From contig JADGJL010000781.1 in NCBI GenBank assembly GCA_027600665.1, forward strand, positions 1 to 13,979: 13,979 nt of DNA. The letters are read 5' to 3'. The translations under genes were made by a program, and so were the position numbers. Origin of the DNA: Irineochytrium annulatum (lineage: Eukaryota; Chytridiomycota; Chytridiomycetes; Chytridiales; Chytridiaceae). The notes under the pieces are model-generated. The model did no database searches. It saw only the letters and a list, made by a program, of their open reading frames with translations, and was not told where the DNA came from. Of this stretch, positions 1 through 8,173 are shown one piece after another (the stretch's first letter is position 1; each line of letters starts with the position of its first letter).

Positions 1-59
1 ATCACGGCCAACGCCAGGCTGAAGGTTTCGATAACATGCTGCCGGCGTATTCCAAACAT
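1..59 (-). CDS. possible 5' end of a minus-strand gene, partial at left edge
   Basis: An ATG at 59-57 on the minus strand opens a frame that stays open to the window edge. It starts MFGIRRQHVIETFSLALAV, with a basic start followed by a hydrophobic run that could be the beginning of a signal peptide or membrane helix. Only about 19 codons are visible. The opposite strand is also open from position 1 to a TAA at 127-129, so direction is uncertain. No function can be assigned. Confidence 0.18.
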   Translation of the reverse strand, partial: MFGIRRQHVIETFSLALAV

Positions 60-476
60 TGAGTCGGGCGCAATGCGTAACCCGGAAGATAGAACAACGC
101 AACGATGTACTGTGTTAATGCGTAAATAAAAAGGATGCTTTCGGAGTCAAACAAGGAACAAACAATGCTAAACGAAAAAAAAATGTACGGAAAGCCTCGT
201 CGAAATAATTTAACGTCCGTATACTAGAGACAAAATTCACAGCTTATTAAAGAAAAAGGTAGGGAGTTTTAGTAGCGAAACGCGTTGAACGTTGATGCAA
301 CACATAACCGTACAAGCGACGAGAGGAAAAAATAAAAAAATTAAGGAGAAAACACAGCCTACTGCATACTAGGACATACAGACCGTTTACTGTCCTGACC
401 CCACTCTAACCCCTACCAACTGCGACCTTTTCGTCCCTCACAGCCCTCCATCCCCTCCCTCATCCATCCTACCCCA
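60..476. other. AT-rich intergenic stretch, probably holds the ceramide synthase 3' UTR
   Basis: No convincing coding frame, RNA gene or repeat is seen here. The stretch is A-rich on the plus strand, including an AATAAA at about 125-130 and another within the A-rich run near 330-340, both in plus orientation. The 3' UTR of the minus-strand gene that stops at 477 must run into this region, but I see no clear AATAAA on that strand. Confidence 0.5.
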
Positions 477-1754
477 TCACTCCTCCTCCGCATCCTCATC
501 CCTAATGTCCCCCTCAACCTTCTTCTCGACCACGGCCTTGTACGCCATCTTGAGGATCAGGTACGCCCAATACACGTGCAGGCACTCGAGCACGCACAGG
601 CACCCGACGCAGAAGTAATGCAGGTCCGCGCGGCCGAAGGGCACGAGCCTGCCGTCGGTGTGGCGGCCGTAGAGGATGGGAGAGGAGATGACGTAGAAGG
701 GGAAGAGGAAGTTGCGCATGAAGAGGAAGACGAGGGCGAAGAGGAGGAAGAAGACGTCCGCGAGCTGTGGTGAGGGAGAAAAAAGTTAAGGACAAGGTGG
801 GACGTATTCTTTAGAAACAGGGATTGTGTTGTAAAAAATAACTGTACCTTCTGGTTCCCCATGTACAAGAACAGCTTCGCGAGCTCCATGAACGGGTCAC
901 AGATGTCATGCAGCAGCAAAATGACGCTCCCGATCCTGAAGAATCCCAGCGCGTAGCTCGCCCCAATAATGGCAATCGTCGTCGCGTGGTGAATCATCAT
1001 GACCGCAAAGTCCTTCTGCCTCGGGTCCGTGAAGATCGACACGAGCATGTACAGGCACGACCCGAACGAGACGCTGTAGTACAGGTTCATCCGCCGCGAC
1101 ATCCGGTGATCCTCCGGGTAACCTTTCATGTACAGCTCGGGTTGCAGCGTCCAGGGCTCCTGCGAGAGCACCCAGATGCCGAGGAGCGTCACGATGGTGA
1201 AGTTGGTGAACTTCCAGGCCGAGACGGAGAATTTGAGCGTGTTGTCGGGAGCCGGTTTGCGGGATCGGCTGGTGGTCAGGCTCGTTGTCTCGGTCGCCGT
1301 CGTGGTCAGGGCCGCATCAGGCTCCCGGCTTGTCGCGACCGCGTTCCGGTCCACATACGCGCCGTTCAGCGCCTCCGCTAGCTTCTCCTCGGACGGCCGG
1401 CGGGCGCGCAGGCCGTGGTCCTTCCCGTGCTTTGCGTCGCGGTTGAAGGCGGCGTCTCGCCCCTTGGGCTTCGCGCTGTCGGACACGGGATTCCGGGCGA
1501 CAAGGGCCCTGGCTATCGGCTGCAGGTAATGCCAACGAGTCAGTACGAAGGTGGGAAGGTGCGGCCGATCTTCCGGTGAGACCGACCTTGATGAAGCCCT
1601 TGAAGCCGGCGTGGAGGACGGCCCAGCCGAGCGTCCAGACCAGGAGCATGTACAGGTCGTCGGGGTAGACGATGTCCCTGTTGAACAGACGCTCGGAGTC
1701 GGCCGGCGGCGGCGGGACGGGTTCGTAGGGCGGCATGGCGGACGGGCTGTTCAT
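477..1754 (-). CDS. LAG1: ceramide synthase, Lag1/TLC family, three exons, 375 aa
   Basis: Predicted sphingoid-base N-acyltransferase of the ER membrane, joining an acyl-CoA to a long-chain base to give (dihydro)ceramide. Exons on the minus strand are 1754-1587, 1519-848 and 764-477. Introns of 67 and 83 nt both have GT..AG ends and phase 0, and the first has a CTGAC branch site. The Lag1 signature is present: HHATT at about residues 233-237, then LLLHDICDPFMELAKLF with H260, D261, D264, E268 and K271, matching the conserved HD...D...E..K core of the family. Several hydrophobic segments flank it: one in exon 1 (DLYMLLVWTLGW), one before the luminal PWTLQPELYMKGYPED stretch, and two in exon 3. 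There is no homeobox-like domain. The N-terminus is Pro-rich, a Ser/Thr-rich insert lies at about residues 115-150, and the tail is acidic (DEDAEEE). The start MNSPSAMPPYEPV follows an upstream leader that shows no better ATG. Family assignment is firm; acyl-chain specificity cannot be read from sequence. Confidence 0.9.
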
Positions 1755-2119
1755 TCGAGCTGGGTGTGTGGAGTCCAGTTGTGTCTGTGCAAAGACTTTT
1801 TTTGACGGATGGGAGCCACAGCGGAGCTGAACTGCAAGCAAACGCGCTTGACGGCGCGGCGTGTCGACGGCCGGGCGTCCAAGGATGACGAGCGCTTTGG
1901 CCTGGGACGTCGCGGACGCGGACTGGCAAGCTCGTGAAGGCAGCCGATGTGTCTCGTCCCGCGGGATGAGGAGCGGGGATGCGATGCCGAGGAGACCGGG
2001 CTCGCGACGACGTCAGTGAGAGCGGGATCGCAGAGGGGTCCGCTTGCTTTGAGCAAAGGCTCCTTCGACTAGGGTCGTCCCAACGGGGTGCTTACGCTTG
2101 CTTGATGTTGGCCGTTTAA
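1755..2119. other. upstream region of the ceramide synthase gene, no gene seen
   Basis: This GC-rich interval separates the minus-strand ceramide synthase start from the plus-strand relic. Open frames exist on both strands (for example 2056-1751 minus), but they are rich in Arg/Ser/Pro without motifs, as expected of GC-rich DNA read at random. It most likely contains the ceramide synthase 5' UTR and promoter. I see no clear TATA box. Confidence 0.5.
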
Positions 2120-2590
2120 GAACGTGCTGTCCACGCCTTCATCTGCCCGCTTGGCAGCTGGGCGCACCATGAGCGGGTTGCGGCATGGCTCGGCTCTAAC
2201 GTGGACGGCTACGTCGGCGCCATCGACACAGGTGAGGATCCTCGGTTTCTCATTTTTTAATTCTCTCGAGCTAACCTCAATGATGAGCCAACAGCCCGAT
2301 TACAATGTCCTCCCCCACATAACTTGACGCTGTTCGCGACCTACCCGCGCATGCACGCGATGGGTTGAACTTATTGACGATCGCGAGGCCGCGACGAAGT
2401 TTAACTGGCGCCGCCCTGCAACGCGACGACGCACACGCTCCCATTTCTGGAGGAAGCGGTGGTGAAGAAGGTGTCGCAGCGCCCTTCGGCATTACGATGG
2501 CGGGGGGTTGGCGGCAGGCGCGGTGGGCGGCCTGCTGGTCTGCTGATCTGGAACGTAGGCCACAAGATGGTGTCATTAATGGACTGCCGC
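2120..2590 (+). pseudogene. decayed protein-coding gene with a surviving intron
   Basis: From 2120 one frame reads as compact, C/G-ending codons and includes HAFICPLGSWAHHERVAAWL and NVDGYVGAID. It runs into a good donor (G|GTGAGG at 2232). A GCTAAC branch site near 2270 and an ACAG acceptor ending at 2294 follow, giving a typical 63-nt intron. Downstream, HNLTLFATYPRMHAMG ends in TGA near 2365. Coding-like text then continues in other frames: VELIDDREAATKFNW, then LPFLEEAVVKKVSQ and LLIWNVGHKMV, to a TAA near 2592. The frame changes and the lack of a start suggest a broken gene. I do not recognise the family. It could also be a live gene with more introns than I can resolve, or chance. Confidence 0.35.
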
Positions 2591-2599
2591 TAAACCATC

Positions 2600-2957
2600 C
2601 CAGTCGCGTTGACCACATTGTGCATTTGTTTTCCTTATATTTTCTACTTGCGTTTTTAGTCGTATTTCTGCAGTCTGCTGCAACATGCGATCATCATCCT
2701 ACCAGCGAGAATGTCGCTACATCGACACATGCAAAGGGTCGCATCCGAGTAGACGAGCACTGCGTGCGCCCGAGGTGCCCGTTGCGAAACCGGTCCCTGC
2801 AACAGAGCCCTGGAAACATCCGAATCCAAAGTGTTTTGCCGGCATAAGTCTGCCAGTGCCATCTACTTTCGTTCCTCATCTCCACGACATAACACTGCGG
2901 TTTGTGTGTCGTGTCCCGTTCCCTCCCTGTCAGCCGGACGCGATCCCATCAGCGACA
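2600..2957 (+). other. leader and probable promoter region of the helical repeat gene
   Basis: No gene is supported here. An AT-rich patch (TTATATTTTCTA near 2634-2645) about 315 nt before the ATG at 2958 could hold a TATA-like element. The last 100 nt are C/T-rich, as is common just upstream of fungal start codons. An in-frame open stretch extends upstream of 2958, but it lacks repeat character and looks untranslated. Confidence 0.3.
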
Positions 2958-5900
2958 ATGTTCGGGAAGCTCTCCTCCAAGTTCAACCAGATGGCCGCGT
3001 CCGCGTCCTCCGCGGTCGAGTCAGCCCAAAACAAGGTCCAGGCCGGCGTCCACTCCGCGACGGACAAGGTCAACGAGGCCGAGAAGGGCGTCCAGGCCAA
3101 GGTCGATCAGGCCCAGAACCAGGCCAAGGAGCTGGAGGAGCGCGGGAGGCAGCAGGCACGCGATCTGGAGGAGAAGGGAAGGGCGATGGAGGAGAGGGCC
3201 AAGAGCCAGGCGCGCGATCTGGAGGAGCGCGCGAAGAGCCAAGCGAGGGACTTGGAGGAGCGGGCGACGAAGATTGCCGGCGATGTGGAAGAGAGGATTC
3301 AGTCCGTGCAGCAGAATGTGGAAAGCCAGGTCAACAGCGTGAAGGCTCAGGCGGAGGGACAGATCAACCGCGTCCAAGATCAGGTGCAGGGCCAGATCGA
3401 CGGCGTGAGGAACCAGGCGGTGGATCAGGTGGATAGCTGCTCGGTTTTTAATTTTCTTTTACATTGGTGCTGTGATCTAATTCGGAGTCCACCTTCAACA
3501 GTATAACATCGCTCGCGATCAAGTCGCAGCCGCTGAGAAGCGCGCCGAGGACCAATACAACAATGCACGCAACCAGGTCCAAGGTCAGGTCGACAGCGTT
3601 CGCAAACAGGCGACGGAGCAGGTGAGACTCACTTGCTCGTGGCTTCTCAATGTGCAGTCATGCTAAAAAATCGCTCATATATAGTACAACAATGCACGTA
3701 GCCAGGTCGCGGCTGTCGAAAAGCGGGCCGAGGAGCAGTACAATAACACGCGTAATCAAGTTCAGGGTCAAGTGGACAACGTGCGAAATCAGGCGACAGA
3801 GCAGGTGCATCCGCCGTTTCTTATTTCTATATCGTTGTTTTGGATAAACTAACCTTTCTCGGTCATAGTATAACAATGCTCGAACCCAGGTCGCAGCCGT
3901 CGAGAAGCGGGCGGAGGATGAGTTCAACAACGCTCGAAATCACGTGCAGGGCCAGGTCGACAACGTGCGGAATCAAGCGACGGAACAGGTAAGCTCATTT
4001 TTGCTCGTTACTCCGCGTATTGACCCTTTGACGTCGCAGTACAACAATGCGCGCGGGCAAGTTCTTGCGGCAGAGAAGCGGGTCGAAGACCAATACAACA
4101 ACACCCGGAATCATGTCCAGGGTCAGTTCGACGGCGTGAAGAACCAGGCGATTGATCAGGTATTTCGTAAATTTAGTATTTTACCCGCCTGGCTGGCTTG
4201 TCCTAACGTCGTTTGCCTATATAGTACAATAACGCTCGAACTCAAGTCGAATCGGTCGAGAAGCGCGCGGAGGAGCAGTTTAACAACGCTCGCGCACAGG
4301 CCACGGATCAGTACAACGCCACGCGGACTCAAGTCACAAATCAGTATAACAACACTCGCAATCAAGTTACCGATCAATACAACAACACGAGGAACCAAGT
4401 TGCAGACCAGTACAACAACACTCGCAATCAAGTTACGGACCAGTACAACACCGTCAGGACGCAGGCGCAAGACCAGTACAACGGCGCTCGAGCGCAGGTC
4501 ACCAATCAATATGACAGCGCGCGCAGTCAAGTAAACGAACAGTACAACAATGCTCGGAACCAAGTCACCGCCGCCGAGAAGCAGATTCAGGACCAGTATA
4601 ACGGCACTCGCGCGCAAGTTACGGAGCAGTACAACGGCGTGCGGAGCCAGGCCACCGACCAGTACAACAATGCGCGGAACCAGGTCGCCAGCGTCGAGAA
4701 GCAGGCGGTTGATGGATATAACGGCGCGCGGGCGCAGGTTGCTGATCAGTACAACAGCGCGCGGTCGCAAGTCAACGACCAATATAACAACGCTCACAGC
4801 CAAGTCGCCAACGCTGGGAAGCAGGTTCAGGATCAGTACAACGGAGCTCGGGCGCAGGTCACGGATCAGTACAACGCGACGCGCGGCCAGGTGACGGACC
4901 AATACCAGAACGCTCGGAGCCAGGTTGCCAATGCCGAAAAGCAGGCAATAGATCAGTACAACGGCGCTCGGACCCAAGTAACGGGTCATTACAACAGCGT
5001 GCGGACGCAGGCGCACGATCAGTACAACAGCGCTCGTAGCCAGGTCGCCGCTGTCGAGAAACAGGCTGCAGACGGGTATAACGGCGCTCGGGCGCAGATT
5101 AACGACCAGTACAACCATGCTCGCGGTCAGGTCTCGGCTCAGTACAACAACGCGAGGAGTCAAGCAGCTGGGATCGAAAAGCAGGTCGCGGACGGGTACA
5201 CTGGGGCTAGGGCGCAGGTTACGGATCAATACAACAACGCGCGGAGCCAGGTCGCGGATGGGTACAACAGCGTCCGCACGCAAGCCGCGGACCAGTACAA
5301 CAGCGCCCGCGGGCAAGTCACGGATCAGTACAACGCCACGCGCGGCCAGGTGACGGACCAATACAACAATGCGCGAGGCCAGGTCAACGACCAGTATAAC
5401 AACGCCCGAAACCAGGTAGCCGGCGCCGAGAAGCAAGTGACGGACCAGTACAACGCGGCCCGAGGCGAGGCGATGGATCAATACAACGCCGCCCGCGGTC
5501 AAGTGACGGATCAATACAGCAATGCCCGCAGCCAGGTCGCGGGAGCCGAGAAGCAGCTTGCCGACCAGTACGGCGCCACCCGCGGTCAATTCGCTGACCA
5601 GTTCAGCTCCGCCCGCGCCCAGGTCAACATGGCGCGATCCCAATCCTCCGGCGCCGTCCTGAAGGCCCGCGATCACGCGCAGGGCGATGTGAATGGCGCC
5701 TGGGGTCAGGTGGCCGGCGTCGAGCGTCAGGCACAGGCGCAGGTCGGCGGCGTCGTGCAGGGGCAGTTCGACGCCGCCCGCGGGAAGGTGCAGGGTCAGG
5801 CGCAGGGCGCGTTGAGCCAGGCGCAGGGGATGGAGCGGTCCGCGCAGGTGCAGGCGGCGAGGATGGTGCACGGCGCTCAGGGGCAGTACAACGCGGCCTT

Positions 5901-6450
5901 GGGGCAGGTTCAGGGAGCTGAGCAGCAGGCGCGGTCGCAGGCCGCGGGGATGGCGAGTGCCGCGCAGGGACAATTCAGCGAAGCGCAAGGACAGGCGCAG
6001 GGAGCGGTGAACGGTGTGTGGGGGCAGGCGCAAGGGATGGAGCGCCAGGTGCAAGGGCAGGCGCAGGGATACGTGGGCGGCGCGCAGCAGCAGTGGGGTC
6101 AAGCTCAGAGCGCGTGGTCGCAGCAGTCGTCGATCGACATGCCACGAGCGAGGGGCGGCGAGGGGGTGCAGATGGCGAGGAGCAAGAGCCAGGGTTTCGT
6201 GACTCCGCCGCCGGTGCAGATGGGCGGGATGCCGGGCGCGGTGCAACCGGGATGGGGGTCGCCGACGAGCCCGAGTTCGAATGGATCCGGTGGGAGGACG
6301 GCGTCGCCTGGCGGGCCAGGGGCGCAGTCGGGGACGTTTTGGGCGCCGCAACCGGAAGGTGTGCCGGAGATGCCGGAGACACCGGGGGGCTGGAATGGGT
6401 TAAGGAAGAAGAAGTCGATTTTCAATATGTTTAAGAAGAACAAGCCGTAG
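2958..6450 (+). CDS. giant hendecad/heptad repeat coiled-coil protein, six exons, 1058 aa
   Basis: Function unknown. Exons are 2958-3428, 3502-3621, 3685-3804, 3869-3988, 4040-4159 and 4225-6450; the five introns are 73, 63, 64, 51 and 65 nt, all phase 0, GT..AG, with branch-like sites such as AACTAAC near 3847 and CCTAAC near 4202. The start MFGKLSSKFNQMAASASS sits just after a CAGCGACA context and begins the repeat-bearing frame. Residues from about 57 to 784 are 11-mers, first of the type ARDLEERAKSQ and later TDQYNNARNQV, interspersed with 7-mers such as AAVEKRA or AGAEKQV. Apolar residues follow 3-4-4 and 3-4 spacing, the signature of hendecads and heptads in one continuous helix. Residues about 785-960 are Gln/Gly/Ala-rich and irregularly repeated (QGQAQGA), then a Pro/Gly/Ser-rich stretch probably lacks structure, and the C-terminus is strongly basic (LRKKKSIFNMFKKNKP). 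I see no cysteine, signal peptide or membrane span. 11-mer helices also occur in group 3 LEA proteins, synucleins and perilipins, so roles in stress protection, lipid-surface binding or a cytoskeletal rod are all possible. Confidence 0.88.
3502..4159 (+). repeat. array of four identical-length 120-nt repeat exons with their introns
   Basis: Exons 2, 3, 4 and 5 of the helical repeat gene are each exactly 120 nt, begin TA(T/C)AAC and end CAG. Each encodes 40 residues: eight residues finishing a hendecad (YNNARSQV), a heptad (AAVEKRA), two hendecads (EEQYNNTRNQV, QGQVDNVRNQA) and a three-residue start of the next (TEQ). Synonymous sites differ widely between copies although the protein is well conserved. 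The introns between them (63, 64 and 51 nt) do not look alike, except that introns 2 and 5 of the gene share an ATATAG 3' end. Confidence 0.9.
4225..5625 (+). repeat. intronless in-register 33/21-nt repeat array in the last exon
   Basis: Reading exon 6 from its first codon, 467 residues divide without remainder into 8 residues (end of a hendecad begun in exon 5), 36 complete 11-mers and 9 complete 7-mers. The order of 11-mers between 7-mers is 9, 3, 3, 3, 3, 3, 7, 3 and 2. The 3+1 block (40 residues, 120 nt) is the same unit carried by each of exons 2-5. The junction Gln-Tyr, usually CAG|TAC, recurs throughout but is uninterrupted by introns here. Confidence 0.92.
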
Positions 6451-7467
6451 GAACGTTTCCCTTTTCTTGGTAGACAGCGATAGCTTACTTGTATTTTAAC
6501 TGTTTTCGCGGTTTCAGTTTGAACCCGTTCGCTGTTCATTTCTTCATGATTGAATTACATTTCTCTTTCGTTATATAAGCCACCGGCAATTCAATCTCGT
6601 TTCTATGGCTTGCCACTCCTACTTCAATCATCTAAACTCGCGCTTACGATCATCGAGATAGCTCAAGACCGAAATAAGCCGCCGCAGGCGGGAGAAGTTC
6701 AAAATTCAATCGGCTTGTGCCATACATAACAAAAGAAAAAATTAAGTAAAATGAATACGCATCTAGCGATATTCAGGTCTGACAGTGCCATCAGGCTTCA
6801 CATTTAGCCCAACCAAAACTAAGAATGTATATAGCGGTGCTTACAAAACTGGCTTGAACAACATCAGACCATAAAAGAAGGCCGTTAGTAAAGTAGGCGA
6901 CAACAGCTGGGCAGTCGAATGGATAAAGAAGTTACGAAAGGCGCGCGTTAAACACACACCCGACTTCCTGTGCAAAGGGAAGAAGGAACTCGCAATTAGC
7001 TGAAACGAAGATCGCAAAAGGACATCTGGTACACCGTTGGTTGAGCTGGCGGAACTACATGCCAGACCACATTGGTAGCACGTTGGCCCCTCATCCTCCC
7101 GGAGCCCATATCGCCAACGTCCCACAGCGCAAGCTCCCTCAGGCTAACGCCGTGGTTTCTTTGATCCTACCCCGCGAACAGGAAGGAGAAATTGAGAGTC
7201 GTTCTTGAGGTCGAGCACGCGTCGTAAATGAGGTTTACAGCGCCAAAAACATCCTTCCCTCCTCGGGATGGGAAAATCTTCGTCCGGGAGCTGCTTCGGT
7301 CAACATTTAGAGAAAAACAAGCTCGAATACATCCGTCAGAAAACTCTTCGTATATTTTTCATTCAAAGAAAAGGTAAAAGCCTCTTCATTTTAACTAGTG
7401 CTTGCCAAAGTAATATACACCAAGGATTGCCTCCCTGTTGACGAAATAGTTGCAAACACCGCATACT
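6451..7467. other. intergenic region with one weak coding-like frame
   Basis: The first few hundred bases are AT-rich and should contain the 3' UTR of the repeat gene; I see no textbook AATAAA close by. On the plus strand a stop-free frame runs 6927-7208 and contains fairly protein-like text (GHLVHRWLSWRNYMPDHIG, ANAVVSLILPREQEGEIESR), but its first ATG is at 7060 and third positions are only moderately GC-rich. A minus-strand frame 7125-6841 overlaps it and is no better. It may be a relic of a gene or element, or chance. No RNA gene is recognised. Confidence 0.35.
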
Positions 7468-7737
7468 TCAGCCAAAGGTTATGGTGGGGTTGGTGCAGCA
7501 CCTGCGGGACCTGCCGAAGCACTCCACGAGGTCGGTCTTGCAGCAGCACGCTGAAAGGAGATGCATTAGCAATTTTGTACTGAACCTCGGGAAGAAGGAG
7601 CGAGAAAACCATAAACTCGACTCACCACCGGGGCCGCCGCCGGGAGCCGCCAAGGGAGACGCCACGGCCGGGCTCAAGAGGGCAAGCGCGGATGCGAGGA
7701 CGAGCAGGAGGGCGGAGGAAGAGGTGATCTTGACCAT
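7468..7737 (-). CDS. small secreted cysteine-rich peptide precursor, two exons, 64 aa
   Basis: Exons on the minus strand are 7737-7626 and 7550-7468. The 75-nt intron has donor GTGAGT, a TGCTAATG branch site and acceptor TTTCAG. The product starts with a clear signal peptide (MVKITSSSALLLVLASALAL followed by LSPAVAS, about 27 residues). A Pro/Gly/Ala linker follows, then a short Cys-rich core, CCCKTDLVECFGRSRRCC, and a TNPTITFG tail. The six cysteines have the pattern CCC-x6-C-x6-CC at residues 39-41, 48 and 55-56, enough for three disulfides. The spacing is not that of hydrophobins (eight Cys). GRSRR holds a dibasic site that a Kex2-type protease might cut. The intron length is a multiple of three with no in-frame stop, so retained transcript would still encode an 89-aa protein. 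Role unknown: candidate effector, defence or signalling peptide. Confidence 0.72.
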   Translation of the reverse strand: MVKITSSSALLLVLASALALLSPAVASPLAAPGGGPGGESSLWFSRSFFPRFSTKLLMHLLSACCCKTDLVECFGRSRRCCTNPTITFG

Positions 7738-7837
7738 TGCCGTGTCGGAGGAGAGGTGGCGGTAGTAGGGGAGTGAGGGACCGAAGGTACGGTGGAGGCC
7801 GAGAAGAGGAGAAGGAGTTGGAGAGAAATTGGAGCGC

Positions 7838-7845
7838 CCTAAATA
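7838..7845 (-). promoter_or_regulatory. TATA-like element upstream of the Cys-rich peptide gene
   Basis: On the minus strand TATTTAGG lies about 100 nt before the ATG at 7737, a plausible distance for a TATA-like box in a fungal promoter. This is a single short AT-rich match within otherwise GC-rich DNA, so it may be coincidence. Confidence 0.22.
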
Positions 7846-8059
7846 CCGGTGGAGCGCTAAGGTACCTGCGGCAGAAAGGAATGAACGGCAAGTGTGGTCG
7901 CGAGGAAGGTGTGGGATAGCGTTGTGGAAACAAGGCGATGTTCAAAGGAGTTTCGACTCGCGTAAAATGTGGAAGTTGGCAAAGACAATCTTCAAGTAGA
8001 CATGCATTTGCGTCATAATTATATTATTGTGCAGCAGTACTCGCTGTAGCAAACCAAAA

Positions 8060-8173
8060 TCAAATCCCATCATCCTCATTTATGGAGGTCAGGTCATCTT
8101 TGTCGCAACACATTTCAATGCGACTCTTGACTTCTTCACTGTCGTATGCAAGGTATTCGGTGTTCCAAACCAT
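8060..8173 (-). CDS. possible small ORF of 37 codons, acidic
   Basis: An ATG at 8173 on the minus strand opens a short frame ending in TGA at 8062-8060. It begins MVWNTEYLAYDSEEVKSRIE and continues with a CC pair and an acidic end (NEDDGI). The text looks more protein-like than its surroundings and the ATG lies in a favourable CTCCATGG context. It could be a small gene, the last exon of something upstream, or chance within the 3' region of the SH3 gene. There is no motif to name. Confidence 0.2.
   Translation of the reverse strand: MVWNTEYLAYDSEEVKSRIEMCCDKDDLTSINEDDGI

Noticed and set aside
576..1529. Several plus-strand frames over the ceramide synthase gene
   Set aside because: They overlap well-supported exons with the Lag1 motif on the other strand and contain no recognisable features.
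3429..4224. Spaced direct repeats resembling a CRISPR array
   Set aside because: The repeated 120-nt blocks separated by 51-65 nt unique spacers superficially resemble repeats and spacers, but the blocks are in-frame exons and the spacers carry splice signals. This is a eukaryotic gene.
4156..6351. 731-codon open frame on the minus strand across the repeat gene
   Set aside because: It mirrors the repetitive plus-strand exon: a repeat without stops in one antisense frame stays open for its whole length. Its translation is a periodic run of Val/Leu/Arg without motifs, while the plus strand has splice sites, helical register and a sensible start.
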